A stretch of 14,302 nucleotides of DNA from WYEG01 sp049414625 (GCA_049414625.1 JBMSAU010000093.1:1-14302); one strand, 5' to 3'. Shown: positions 1 through 6,751, counted from the stretch's first letter. Notes: generated by a model not told the origin, from the letters alone. A program made the numbers and translations.

Positions 1-181
1 CAGGAGATAACGAAGAAAGAGCAACTAAAGTATGCCCTTCCACATCATTAATAATCTGAGCATAGATATGCTTATGACTCCGAAAGACGCTTACCCTCGG
101 TCTTTCAGGATAACCAAATATCTTTTTCCTTACCCTTTTTTTCCTTCTTAATCTTGCCTCTACCTTCTTTTCCGGTCTCAT
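1..181 (-). CDS. rplR: 50S ribosomal protein L18, N-terminal 60 residues (partial)
   Basis: L18 binds 5S rRNA with L5 and helps build the central protuberance of the large subunit. I translated the 60 visible codons by eye: the product starts MRPEKKVEARLRRKKRVRKK and continues through RPRVSVFRSHKHIYAQII, which is the basic N-terminal tail followed by the first strand of the L18 fold. The reading frame is open at the window edge, so the C-terminal half lies outside. The ATG at 179-181 shares one base with the L6 stop codon (TAATG), and a GGGGAGG sequence eight bases upstream lies inside the last codons of L6, so translation is probably coupled to L6. Its place after L6 is the canonical spc order. 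Identity is secure; only completeness is unknown. Confidence 0.93.
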   Translation of the reverse strand, partial: MRPEKKVEARLRRKKRVRKKIFGYPERPRVSVFRSHKHIYAQIINDVEGHTLVALSSLSP

Positions 182-780
182 TACTTCTTACCTCCCCTAC
201 CACCCTTACCGCTCTTCCCAGGCTTAAGAAGGATTACCTCATCAGCATACCTTATCCCCTTACCCTTGTAAGGGTCTGGCGGTCTAAGTTTACGGATGTT
301 TGCCGCAACCTGTCCTACCAACTCTTTATCAATGCCCGACAGAATAACCCTTACCTGAACCTCACCCGTTCCCTTCTCAACTTTAGCAGAAATTCCCTGA
401 GGAAGTTTAAAAATTACAGGATGAGAGTAACCTAATGAAAAAACGATCTCATCGTTCCCTCTTAGCTCTGCCTTGTATCCTAAACCAACAATGTCTAAAG
501 CCTTTGTAAACCCCTGCGTCGTCCCAATTATCATGTTATTAAGCAAAGCCCTCGCTAATCCCTGAAATGCCTTTGCCTTATTTAAAAGCTTCTTTCGCGG
601 AACGTCCATCTCCACCTTAAGTAAATTTCCCTCCCTCACAATCTTCACCATGGGAGGCATCTTTTTTTCTAATACCCCTTTTGGACCTTCAACACGAACA
701 ACACCATCCTCCTTTATTTCAACCTTTACCTGTGGTGGGATCTCTATAGGCTTTCTACCAACCCGTGAAAAATCAGCCAT
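181..780 (-). CDS. rplF: 50S ribosomal protein L6
   Basis: L6 is a two-domain 23S rRNA-binding protein near the GTPase-associated region and the sarcin-ricin loop. The 199-residue product shows the N-terminal start SRVGRKPIEIP and the conserved C-terminal signature PDPYKGKGIRY at residues 168-178. It is about 20 residues longer than the usual ~178: part of this is a Lys/Gly-rich tail after residue 187 (GKSGKGGRGGKK). The codons of that tail contain a GGGGAGG that is well placed to be the ribosome binding site of L18. The ATG at 778-780 is preceded by a purine-rich AAGGGGTGA and lies 12 bases after the S8 stop. It sits between S8 and L18 as in most bacteria. No sign of damage or transfer. Confidence 0.97.
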   Translation of the reverse strand: MADFSRVGRKPIEIPPQVKVEIKEDGVVRVEGPKGVLEKKMPPMVKIVREGNLLKVEMDVPRKKLLNKAKAFQGLARALLNNMIIGTTQGFTKALDIVGLGYKAELRGNDEIVFSLGYSHPVIFKLPQGISAKVEKGTGEVQVRVILSGIDKELVGQVAANIRKLRPPDPYKGKGIRYADEVILLKPGKSGKGGRGGKK

Positions 781-792
781 GCCGTCACCCCT

Positions 793-1188
793 TTACCAAA
801 TTTCACAGATTACTTCACCACCAACCCGCCTTTTCCTTGCCTCATGGTCAGTCATAATACCCTGCGAGGTAGAAATGATCGCAATCCCCAATCCATTAAG
901 AACCTTTGGAAGCTCCTTGTAACCTCTATATATACGCCTCCCCGGCTTACTCACCCTTTTTATGCCTGCGATGACTGGTCTCTTCTTCTCATCATACTTA
1001 AGAACAATCTCTATCTTTATCTGGGGCTTTTCTTCTATCACACGATAATCTTCAATATAGCCTTCCTCCTTCAAAATCCTAACAATTTCAAGCTTTAGCT
1101 TTGAACCAGGCACAACCACTGTCTTATGACGAGCCATAAGGGCATTTCTTATTCTTGTCAACATATCAGCAATCGGATCGGTCATCAT
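793..1188 (-). CDS. rpsH: 30S ribosomal protein S8
   Basis: S8 is a primary 16S rRNA-binding protein that organises the central domain of the small subunit; in E. coli it also represses the spc operon by binding mRNA near the L5 start. The 131-residue product has the family N-terminus TDPIADMLTRIRNA and the C-terminal signature around STSQGIMTDHEARK, ending GGEVICEIW, at the normal length. Two ATG codons stand in tandem (1186-1188 and 1183-1185); GAGGAGG ten bases before the first favours that one. It follows S14 by 16 bases and precedes L6 by 12. I did not find an obvious S8-like stem-loop around the L5 start here, but I could not fold the mRNA. Confidence 0.97.
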   Translation of the reverse strand: MMTDPIADMLTRIRNALMARHKTVVVPGSKLKLEIVRILKEEGYIEDYRVIEEKPQIKIEIVLKYDEKKRPVIAGIKRVSKPGRRIYRGYKELPKVLNGLGIAIISTSQGIMTDHEARKRRVGGEVICEIW

Positions 1189-1204
1189 CTTACTTAACCC
1201 TCCT

Positions 1205-1390
1205 CTACCAACTTGCCTTTCTTACACCTGGAATCAATCCTCGTGAGGCTAACTCTCTAAAACATATCCTACAAAGCCCGAATCTTCGTATATAACTTCG
1301 AGCTTGCCCACAAACGTTACATCTATTCCTCTTTCTTACCTTAAACTTAGGCTCTTTCTTTGCTTTCTCTATTTGAGCTTTCCTCGGCAT
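1205..1390 (-). CDS. rpsN: 30S ribosomal protein S14, type Z (zinc-binding)
   Basis: S14 assembles into the head of the small subunit with S3 and S10. This is the short zinc-binding form of 61 residues, with Cys24-x2-Cys27 (CNVC) and Cys40-x2-Cys43 (CRIC) as the four metal ligands, followed by RELASRGLIPGVRKASW, the standard C-terminus. The frame stays open six bases further upstream to a TTG at 1394-1396, but that codon is only three bases from the AGGAGG at 1400-1405. The ATG at 1388-1390 is nine bases from it and gives the usual MPRKA start, so I chose the ATG. The binding site lies within the last codons of L5. The type Z form is common in thermophiles and many anaerobes. Confidence 0.97.
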   Translation of the reverse strand: MPRKAQIEKAKKEPKFKVRKRNRCNVCGQARSYIRRFGLCRICFRELASRGLIPGVRKASW

Positions 1391-1396
1391 TATCAA

Positions 1397-1933
1397 TTAC
1401 CTCCTAAAGGGCATTCCCATCTCCCTTAACAACTCGTAAGCCTCCTCATCAGTCTTCGCCGTGGTCACAATAGTGATGCTCATACCTTTTACCTTTTCAA
1501 CCTTGCTTGCATCAAGCTCAGGGAAAATAGTATGGTCTGCAAGCCCTAAAGTATAATTTCCCCTTCCATCAAATCCAGACCTTGGCAATCCTTTAAAATC
1601 TCTAACCCTTGGAAGGGCTATGTTAATTAGCCTCGCCAAAAAATTATACATCCTCTTTCTCCGAAGAGTAACCATCACCCCAATGGGCATACCCTTCCTA
1701 AGCTTAAACGCAGCAATGGATTTCCTTGCCCGACAAATCTTAGGTTTTTGCCCTGTAATTATCGCAAGCTCCTCAAGAGCTTGGTCCACAATCTTAGGGT
1801 TTTGAGTTGCCTCGCTCAAGCCCATGTTTACCACTATCTTTTCAATCTTCGGAATCTGATGAATATTTTTATAACCAAATTTCTCAACAAGTTTTGGCTT
1901 AACCACCTTTTCGTAATGTTCTTTCAGGTCCAT
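1397..1933 (-). CDS. rplE: 50S ribosomal protein L5
   Basis: L5 binds 5S rRNA and forms the bridge from the central protuberance to the small-subunit head and to P-site tRNA. The 178-residue product has the expected length and family blocks: KIEKIVVNMGLSEA, the ITGQKPKICRARKSIAAFKL strand region, LPRVRDFKGL and DHTIFPEL. The start is ATG, six bases after the L24 stop codon. The final codons AGG AGG TAA (Arg-Arg-stop) double as a perfect Shine-Dalgarno sequence for S14. It sits between L24 and S14, the standard spc order. Nothing odd in the protein. Confidence 0.97.
   Translation of the reverse strand: MDLKEHYEKVVKPKLVEKFGYKNIHQIPKIEKIVVNMGLSEATQNPKIVDQALEELAIITGQKPKICRARKSIAAFKLRKGMPIGVMVTLRRKRMYNFLARLINIALPRVRDFKGLPRSGFDGRGNYTLGLADHTIFPELDASKVEKVKGMSITIVTTAKTDEEAYELLREMGMPFRR
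1400..1405 (-). promoter_or_regulatory. Ribosome binding site of S14, inside the L5 C-terminus
   Basis: AGGAGG formed by the two final arginine codons of L5. It stands nine bases before the ATG at 1390 and three before the in-frame TTG at 1396, and therefore decides the S14 start in favour of the ATG. Confidence 0.8.
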
Positions 1934-1939
1934 TGCCCC

Positions 1940-2308
1940 TTACTCCTTCGGCTCAATAATTTCTCCACATTTTTTGCAAACCCTCACCTTAGTTCCATCT
2001 TCAAGTACCTTTTTGGCTACCCTTACCCCTCTTTTGCATTTTCCGCAGTAAAGCATAAGATTAGAAACATGAACGGGAGCAGGTTTCTCCACTATACCCC
2101 CGGAGCTGTAAGGAGTAGGTTTCATATGCTTTTTTACAATGTTTACTCCCTCAACGATAGCCCTTCCTTTTCTTGGAAAGACCCGAAGAACCTTCCCAAT
2201 CTTTCCCTTATCTTTTCCAGCAATAACTACCACTATATCGTTCTTTTTTATATGAACCTTTGCCTCATGAGGCTTTGGCAACCCCTTGTTGGCTCCTCGT
2301 CTTATCAT
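1940..2308 (-). CDS. rplX: 50S ribosomal protein L24 with zinc-ribbon C-terminus
   Basis: L24 is an early assembly initiator that binds the 5' end of 23S rRNA and lies near the exit tunnel. The KOW motif is clear: KKNDIVVVIAGKDKGKIGKV at residues 21-40. The C-terminal part carries two Cys pairs (Cys88/Cys91 in YCGKC and Cys111/Cys114 in CKKCG), a probable zinc ribbon seen in many bacterial L24 proteins. At 122 residues it is longer than the usual 103-110, because about 15-18 residues precede the normal start of the fold (MIRRGANKGLPKPHEAKVH). The ATG at 2306-2308 follows GGGGTGAGAGG, so this extension looks genuine, though a TTG at codon 10 cannot be excluded. It lies 14 bases after L14 and 6 before L5. 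Confidence 0.95.
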   Translation of the reverse strand: MIRRGANKGLPKPHEAKVHIKKNDIVVVIAGKDKGKIGKVLRVFPRKGRAIVEGVNIVKKHMKPTPYSSGGIVEKPAPVHVSNLMLYCGKCKRGVRVAKKVLEDGTKVRVCKKCGEIIEPKE

Positions 2309-2322
2309 CCTCTCACCCCTAT

Positions 2323-2691
2323 TTACAAGACCTCAGGTGCTAACGAAATGATCTTCATAAATCCTTTTGCCCTCAACTCCCTAGCTACAGGACCAAAAAT
2401 ACGAGTCCCAATGGGCTCTTTGTGCTGATTTATCAAAACCGCAGCATTCTCATCAAATTTAATGGTCGTCCCATCAGGTCTCTGAACCTCCTTTTTCGTC
2501 CTAACGATCACTGCCCTGACGACATCGCCCTTTTTCACCTTGGAATTTGGCAAAGCATCCTTCACCGAAGCAACGATAATATCACCAACCGTTCCGTATT
2601 GTCTACCCGATCCACCAAGAACTCTTATACAAAGAAGCTCCTTTGCTCCAGAATTATCAGCTACATTAAGATAGGTCTGTTGACGTATCAT
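2323..2691 (-). CDS. rplN: 50S ribosomal protein L14
   Basis: L14 is a five-stranded beta-barrel protein at the subunit interface; it contacts 16S helix 14 and is the binding site of the silencing factor RsfS. The 122-residue product matches the family length exactly, starting MIRQQTYLNVADNSGAKEL and carrying the family signature across AVIVRTKK, DGTTIKFDENAAVLI. The ATG at 2689-2691 overlaps the TGA of S17 by four bases (ATGA), so the two are probably translationally coupled. The GGGGGTGAG just upstream is inside the C-terminal codons of S17. The C-terminus GFMKIISLAPEVL is standard. Confidence 0.98.
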   Translation of the reverse strand: MIRQQTYLNVADNSGAKELLCIRVLGGSGRQYGTVGDIIVASVKDALPNSKVKKGDVVRAVIVRTKKEVQRPDGTTIKFDENAAVLINQHKEPIGTRIFGPVARELRAKGFMKIISLAPEVL

Positions 2692-2984
2692 AACTTCTCA
2701 CCCCCTTCTCCACTTTCACTTTCCTCAGTAGAAAGAACTTTGGCTCTTTCAAGTATTTTCTTTACTCTCCAACGCTTTCTGCGAGAAAGGGGTCTTGTCT
2801 CTTCAATAAGGACTTTATCCCCAACCCTACACTCGTTGTTTTCATCATGAGCCATGTATTTTTTCCTTCTCCTCACAAGCTTTTCATAGAGAGGATGTCT
2901 CACCAAAGTCTCAACAAGCACAACAACCGTCTTATCCATCTTGTCTGATACCACAGTCCCAATAAACTCCTTCCGCTTCCCCAT
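2688..2984 (-). CDS. rpsQ: 30S ribosomal protein S17
   Basis: S17 is a primary binder of the 16S 5' domain with an OB fold. The 98-residue product shows the N-terminal block GKRKEFIGTVVSDKMDKTVV and the family signature GDKVLIEETRPLSRRKRW at about residues 56-73. The C-terminus extends past the usual ~85 residues with an acidic Ser/Glu/Gly tail (STEESESGEGGEKL). The tail overlaps L14 by four bases and its Gly-Gly-Glu codons provide the purine-rich ribosome binding site of L14, which may be part of why it exists. Start ATG at 2982-2984, 19 bases after the L29 stop, preceded by GAGGG. Canonical L29-S17-L14 order. Confidence 0.97.
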   Translation of the reverse strand: MGKRKEFIGTVVSDKMDKTVVVLVETLVRHPLYEKLVRRRKKYMAHDENNECRVGDKVLIEETRPLSRRKRWRVKKILERAKVLSTEESESGEGGEKL

Positions 2985-3003
2985 ACCCTAACCCTCTATC
3001 AAC

Positions 3004-3204
3004 TTATTGGTTTATAGACCTCTCCTTTTCTTTAATAATAGTTAGAACTCTAGCTATCTCTCGACGAACCTGCCTAATCCTCATGGGATTTTCAAGCCTG
3101 TGTATGGTCTTCTGAAATCTCAGGTTCATCAATTCTTCCCTTAGCTTAGCGAGCCTTTCCTTCAGCTCAGGTATTGATAGCTCCCGCAACTCCTTTGCCT
3201 TCAT
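3004..3204 (-). CDS. rpmC: 50S ribosomal protein L29
   Basis: L29 is a small helical hairpin at the polypeptide exit, next to L23, and part of the docking surface for trigger factor and SRP. The 66-residue product has the typical start MKAKELRELSIPELKERLAK and the second-helix signature NPMRIRQVRREIARVLTII. The ATG at 3202-3204 shares one base with the L16 stop (TAATG). GGAGG seven bases upstream lies in the last codons of L16, so coupling to L16 is likely. Length and sequence are ordinary. Confidence 0.97.
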   Translation of the reverse strand: MKAKELRELSIPELKERLAKLREELMNLRFQKTIHRLENPMRIRQVRREIARVLTIIKEKERSINQ

Positions 3205-3620
3205 TAGAGTTCCTCCCGACTTACTATCTTACATTTGAAAGGAAGCTTTGAACTAGCAACCCTCAAAGCTTCCTTTGCTACCTCCGGAGGAACTCCAGCT
3301 ATCTCATAAATAATAGTTCCAGGCTTTACCACCGCTACCCAACCCACAACAGATCCCTTACCCTTACCCATCCTGCTTTCCGCAGGCTTCTTAGTTATTG
3401 GTTTATCCGGAAATACCCTTATCCAAACTTTGGCCCCTTTCTTTGCTATGCGGACAATTGCCACACGCCCAGCCTCTAACTGTTGAGCGGTAAGCCACCC
3501 ACCCTCTAACACTTTTAAACCATAATCACCAAAGGCTAAGGTATACCCACGAGAAGCCTTACCCCTAACCCTTCCTTTCTGTTGTTTTCTATACTTAGTC
3601 TTCCTCGGCTGAAGAAGCAT
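3204..3620 (-). CDS. rplP: 50S ribosomal protein L16
   Basis: L16 organises the A-site elbow and connects the GTPase-associated region with the central protuberance. The 138-residue product starts MLLQPRKTKYRKQQKGR and has both family signatures: IRVFPDKPITKKPAESRMG and the adjoining GKGKGSVVGWVAVVKPG. The Arg of ESRMGKGKG aligns with the arginine that is hydroxylated in E. coli L16; whether it is modified here is unknown. ATG start at 3618-3620, 14 bases after the S3 stop. It overlaps L29 by one base. Normal length and order. Confidence 0.98.
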   Translation of the reverse strand: MLLQPRKTKYRKQQKGRVRGKASRGYTLAFGDYGLKVLEGGWLTAQQLEAGRVAIVRIAKKGAKVWIRVFPDKPITKKPAESRMGKGKGSVVGWVAVVKPGTIIYEIAGVPPEVAKEALRVASSKLPFKCKIVSREEL

Positions 3621-3634
3621 GGCTCACCTCACCC

Positions 3635-4297
3635 CTAAATTACTATTCTTTCTTGTCCTGCCTTCTCTGGTAAAACCTCACCCTTAAAGATCCATACCTT
3701 AACACCGATGCTTCCATACTTGGTAACCGCAACAGCAAAACCGTAATCAATATCAGCTCTCAAGGTAGAAAGAGGAACCCTCCCCACACGATACCATTCG
3801 CTACGAGCAATTTCTGCGCCCCCAAGCCTTCCGGAACATTCAACCTTAACTCCCTGAGCTCCATACCTCATAACCAGAGCAACAGCCCTCTTCATAGCCC
3901 GCCTATAAGAAACACGCTTTTCTATCTGTTGAGCAATGCTCTCAGCAACAAGCTGCGCCTCAAGCTCAGGTCTCCTAACCTCTTCCACTGTCACCTCTAT
4001 ATCACGATCCTTAAACTGTTTCTTAAGCTCAGACTTGATCTTCTCAATTTCTGCCCCCTTCTTACCAATTACAATCCCTGGTCTTGCCGCATGAATGATC
4101 ACCCTAACGTTATTCCCCGCCCTCTCAATTTCTATCCTTGGTATACCAGCATGATAATATTTTTCTTTCAAATACTTTCTGATCAGATAGTCTTCATGAA
4201 CATACTTAGCAAACTCTGATGGCTTTGCTACCCACCGAGAATCCCAAGTGCGGGTAATACCTAGTCTTAAACCTATCGGATTAACCTTCTGCCCCAA
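3635..4297 (-). CDS. rpsC: 30S ribosomal protein S3 (TTG start)
   Basis: S3 forms the mRNA entry channel with S4 and S5 and contributes helicase activity. The 220-residue product starts with the near-universal GQKVNPIGLRLGI, has a type II KH domain with the GKKG loop at residues 78-81 (RPGIVIGKKGAEI), and the C-terminal block SGRLGGAEIARSE. The initiation codon is TTG at 4295-4297: the conserved N-terminus begins exactly there, and AAGGAGG stands six bases upstream (4304-4310), so there is little doubt. That Shine-Dalgarno sequence is part of the last codons of L22 (AGG AGG TAA). It ends in TAG 14 bases before L16. Confidence 0.97.
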   Translation of the reverse strand: MGQKVNPIGLRLGITRTWDSRWVAKPSEFAKYVHEDYLIRKYLKEKYYHAGIPRIEIERAGNNVRVIIHAARPGIVIGKKGAEIEKIKSELKKQFKDRDIEVTVEEVRRPELEAQLVAESIAQQIEKRVSYRRAMKRAVALVMRYGAQGVKVECSGRLGGAEIARSEWYRVGRVPLSTLRADIDYGFAVAVTKYGSIGVKVWIFKGEVLPEKAGQERIVI

Positions 4298-4300
4298 GGT

Positions 4301-4654
4301 TTACCTCCTTTTTTCTCGAATGTCGAGTTCTTCAACCTCGACAGTTATATGGCTCATTCGCCTCAAGATCCGGCTTGCTCTTCCCCAACCACGAGGCCAA
4401 ATCCTCTTTAACCTTGGACCTTCATCCACATACGCCCGCACCACATAAAGCTTGTCAGGATCCATACCATAATTATTCTCAGCGTTAGCAACAGCCGAAA
4501 GTAAAACTTTCTTTATAATCCGAGCAGCTTTTTTAGGTAAGGAATTCAAAATGTTTAACGCCTCATCTACCTTTTTCCCTCGGATTGTATCTATAACTAA
4601 CCGTGCCTTGTAAGGAGAAATCAAAACATACCGGGCTGTCGCTCTGGCTCTCAA
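4301..4654 (-). CDS. rplV: 50S ribosomal protein L22 (TTG start)
   Basis: L22 contacts all six domains of 23S rRNA and sends a beta-hairpin into the exit tunnel, where changes can give macrolide resistance. The 117-residue product contains ARYVLISPYKARLVIDTIRG, the AVANAENNYG block, and the tunnel hairpin region RLKRIWPRGWGRASRI followed by RRMSHITVEV. The initiation codon is TTG at 4652-4654, matching where the family normally begins; a run of eight G residues on the coding strand (4662-4669) seven bases upstream is the only Shine-Dalgarno-like sequence. No ATG or GTG alternative lies nearby in frame. It lies 16 bases after S19. The KRR-stop end encodes the S3 ribosome binding site. Confidence 0.95.
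   Translation of the reverse strand: MRARATARYVLISPYKARLVIDTIRGKKVDEALNILNSLPKKAARIIKKVLLSAVANAENNYGMDPDKLYVVRAYVDEGPRLKRIWPRGWGRASRILRRMSHITVEVEELDIREKRR
4304..4310 (-). promoter_or_regulatory. Ribosome binding site of S3, inside the L22 C-terminus
   Basis: AAGGAGG spanning the last codons of L22, six bases before the TTG start of S3. The strong match and ideal spacing probably compensate for the weak initiation codon. Confidence 0.8.
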
Positions 4655-4661
4655 AGTTATT

Positions 4662-4669
4662 CCCCCCCC
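4662..4669 (-). promoter_or_regulatory. G8 run acting as the ribosome binding site of L22
   Basis: Eight consecutive G residues on the coding strand in the 16-base S19-L22 spacer, seven bases before the TTG start. It can pair with the CCUCC of 16S rRNA only in part, but it is the only candidate binding site there. Confidence 0.5.
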
Positions 4670-4670
4670 T

Positions 4671-4964
4671 TTACTTCTTCTTCTTTACTCCTTTAACCTT
4701 TCCCTTATCGGCTGGATGCCCCTTAAAGGTGCGAGTCGGGGCAAATTCTCCAAGCTTATGACCAACCATACTCTCCGTCACATACACTGGTATAAACTTA
4801 TGTCCATTGTGGACAGCAAAGGTCAAACCAAGCATCTCAGGTACAATCGTCGACCTTCTGCTCCAGGTTTTAATCGGACGTTTATCTCCAGTCTCTCGAG
4901 CCTTCAAAACCTTCTTCATCAAATGCTCGTCAACAAATGGTCCTTTCTTCTTAGACCTTGGCAT
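4671..4964 (-). CDS. rpsS: 30S ribosomal protein S19
   Basis: S19 sits in the head of the small subunit with S13 and touches A-site tRNA. The 97-residue product starts MPRSKKKGPFVDEHLMKK, and has the signature region HNGHKFIPVYVTESMVGHKL followed by GEFAPTRTFKGH, then a Lys-rich tail. ATG at 4962-4964, preceded by GGAGG nine bases upstream; the gap to L2 is 15 bases. Length is slightly above the common 92-93 because of the basic tail. Order L2-S19-L22 is canonical. Confidence 0.98.
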   Translation of the reverse strand: MPRSKKKGPFVDEHLMKKVLKARETGDKRPIKTWSRRSTIVPEMLGLTFAVHNGHKFIPVYVTESMVGHKLGEFAPTRTFKGHPADKGKVKGVKKKK

Positions 4965-4979
4965 CCTTTAAAACCTCCA

Positions 4980-5804
4980 TTAACCCTTACGTCTCTTAAT
5001 TATAAACTTATCAGAGGGTTTCTTACCCCTCGTTTTAAGCCCTTTACAAAGTTGACCCCAAGGAGAACAAGGATGACGCCCGCCATGACTCCTACCCTCA
5101 CCACCCCCTAAGGGATGGTCAACAGGATTCATAGCCACTCCTCGCACATGAGGCCTTCTCCCAAGCCATCTTGACCTTCCAGCCTTACCTATAACAACGT
5201 TTTCCCACTCAAGGTTACCAACCTGGCCAATAGTAGCTCGACAATCACCATGAACCTTTCGAATTTCACCAGACGGAAGTCTTAGTATAACATAACTTCC
5301 TTCTTTGCCAAGGATCTGAGCAAAAGTCCCAGCCGCACGAGCAAGCTGCCCACCCTTTCCGGGTCTTAGTTCGACATTATGAACCATCGTTCCAACTGGT
5401 ATATTCTTCAAAGGTAAAGCGTTTCCAACCTTGATCTCCACATTCTCACCTGACATAACGATGTCACCAACCTTTAAACCCTCAGGAGCAATAATATAAC
5501 GCTTCTCCCCATCAGCATACTGAAGAAGGGCAATGTTTGCCGACCTGTTTGGGTCATACTCTAAAGCAATGACCTTGGCAGGGATGTTGTCCTTATCCCG
5601 TTTAAAATCGATAATCCTATAAAGCCTTTTATGCCCACCACCTCGAAACCTTACTGTTATCCTACCGTAATTATTTCGTCCACCCGTGCTCTTCTTGGGC
5701 TCAACTAAACTCTTTTCCGGCTCCTTTTTAGCTAACTCCGGATTGACCAAGATGGTCATGAACCTACGACCAGGGGTAGTTGGCTTACACTTTTTTATTG
5801 GCAT
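4980..5804 (-). CDS. rplB: 50S ribosomal protein L2
   Basis: L2 is a primary 23S rRNA binder needed for subunit association and close to the peptidyl transferase centre. The 274-residue product has the expected length, the N-terminal PTTPGRRF, the SH3-like middle domain, and the family signature RGVAMNPVDHPLGGGEGR from residue 221. His230 aligns with E. coli His229, long discussed in connection with peptidyl transferase activity. The nearby GGRHPCSPWGQLCKG carries Cys where a hydrophobic residue is more common. ATG at 5802-5804 follows AAGGGGAG. It lies 17 bases after L23 and 15 before S19. Confidence 0.98.
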   Translation of the reverse strand: MPIKKCKPTTPGRRFMTILVNPELAKKEPEKSLVEPKKSTGGRNNYGRITVRFRGGGHKRLYRIIDFKRDKDNIPAKVIALEYDPNRSANIALLQYADGEKRYIIAPEGLKVGDIVMSGENVEIKVGNALPLKNIPVGTMVHNVELRPGKGGQLARAAGTFAQILGKEGSYVILRLPSGEIRKVHGDCRATIGQVGNLEWENVVIGKAGRSRWLGRRPHVRGVAMNPVDHPLGGGEGRSHGGRHPCSPWGQLCKGLKTRGKKPSDKFIIKRRKG

Positions 5805-5821
5805 ACTATCACTCCCCTTAT

Positions 5822-6109
5822 TTATAATGTCTCAAAAAATTCAATTGTTTGCCCCGGTGCAAGCTTAACGATCGCCTTCTTCCTTATCGATGTCCTTCCA
5901 TGCTTAAACCTACCCTTAGGTTTCCCCTTTACCCTAATCGTCTGAACATCAAGCACTTTAACCTTAAACAAATCTTCTACAGCTTTTTTTATCTCAATCT
6001 TGTTTGCTGAAGGGTCAACCCAAAAAGTTACCTGGTTGTACTTCTCCTTAAGAAACATAGATTTTTCCGTTATTACCGGAGCAAGAATAATAGTTCTCGG
6101 ATCCTTCAT
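5822..6109 (-). CDS. rplW: 50S ribosomal protein L23
   Basis: L23 sits at the tunnel exit and is the main docking point for trigger factor and SRP. The 95-residue product has ILAPVITEKSMFL near the N-terminus; the Glu in this TEKS motif is the conserved trigger-factor contact. The central loop VKGKPKGRFKHGRTSIRKKA is the basic rRNA-binding segment. ATG at 6107-6109 lies only three bases after the L4 stop, with AGGAG in the last codons of L4 as its ribosome binding site. Length and order (L4-L23-L2) are normal. Confidence 0.97.
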   Translation of the reverse strand: MKDPRTIILAPVITEKSMFLKEKYNQVTFWVDPSANKIEIKKAVEDLFKVKVLDVQTIRVKGKPKGRFKHGRTSIRKKAIVKLAPGQTIEFFETL

Positions 6110-6112
6110 AGC

Positions 6113-6745
6113 TTATCTCCTCAACCTTTCTTCAATCTTTGGCAAAGCAGCTTGTTCAATGATCAACTTTTCATGATTTAATACATCATATACATTAAGC
6201 CCTTCCACTGCTAAAACCTTAACCTTAGGTAAGTTTCTCGCCGAAGCTTCTAAAATAAGGTTTCTTTCCGGAACAACAAGAAGGGCAGAATCGGTTCCAA
6301 GATTACTTAAATACTTTACTATCTCTTTCGTTTTGGGCTTTTCTAACTTTGGAAACTCCGTCGCCACAAAAAGGTTCCCAGTCAATGCCCGCGAAGATAA
6401 CGACATCTTTAAACCAAGTCTCCTAACCTTCTTGTTTAGCTTGAATTCATAGTCCCTTGGCTTCGGTCCATGCACTACTCCTCCACCAACCCACTGAGGA
6501 GCTCTAATCGAGCCCTGCCTTGCCCTACCTGTATGCTTCTGAGGCCAAGGCTTTCTTCCACCCCCTCTTACTTCACCTCTAGTCTTAGTGCAAGCAGTCC
6601 CCGCCCTCCATCTTGCCATCTGCCAGCGAACAACCTCATGCAACAACCCAACTTTAGGCTCAACTCCGTATATATCTGCTGGCAGACCCATCTCTCCAAC
6701 TATCTTCCCCTCTGCATCAATAACCTTAATCTTCACTTCACTCAT
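6113..6745 (-). CDS. rplD: 50S ribosomal protein L4
   Basis: L4 is an early assembly protein whose extended loop reaches the exit-tunnel constriction; in E. coli it also represses the S10 operon. The 210-residue product shows the tunnel loop from about residue 47, GTACTKTRGEVRGGGRKP then WPQKHTGRARQGSIRAPQWV, and a C-terminal Rossmann-like fold (LLVVPERN, VLAVEGLNVYDVL). The frame is open to a GTG at 6758-6760, but that codon is crowded against the L3 stop. The ATG at 6743-6745 is six bases from GAGGGAG (6752-6758), so I chose it. The S10 leader through which E. coli L4 acts has no visible counterpart here, since tuf directly precedes S10. Confidence 0.96.
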   Translation of the reverse strand: MSEVKIKVIDAEGKIVGEMGLPADIYGVEPKVGLLHEVVRWQMARWRAGTACTKTRGEVRGGGRKPWPQKHTGRARQGSIRAPQWVGGGVVHGPKPRDYEFKLNKKVRRLGLKMSLSSRALTGNLFVATEFPKLEKPKTKEIVKYLSNLGTDSALLVVPERNLILEASARNLPKVKVLAVEGLNVYDVLNHEKLIIEQAALPKIEERLRR

Positions 6746-6751
6746 CTGTTT

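Noticed and set aside
1748..2428. Plus-strand open frame of 226 codons across L5, L24 and L14
   Set aside because: It runs antisense to three certain ribosomal protein genes, gives a low-complexity product rich in Leu, Ser, Tyr and Phe, and crosses their intergenic gaps. It is a shadow of the codon usage.
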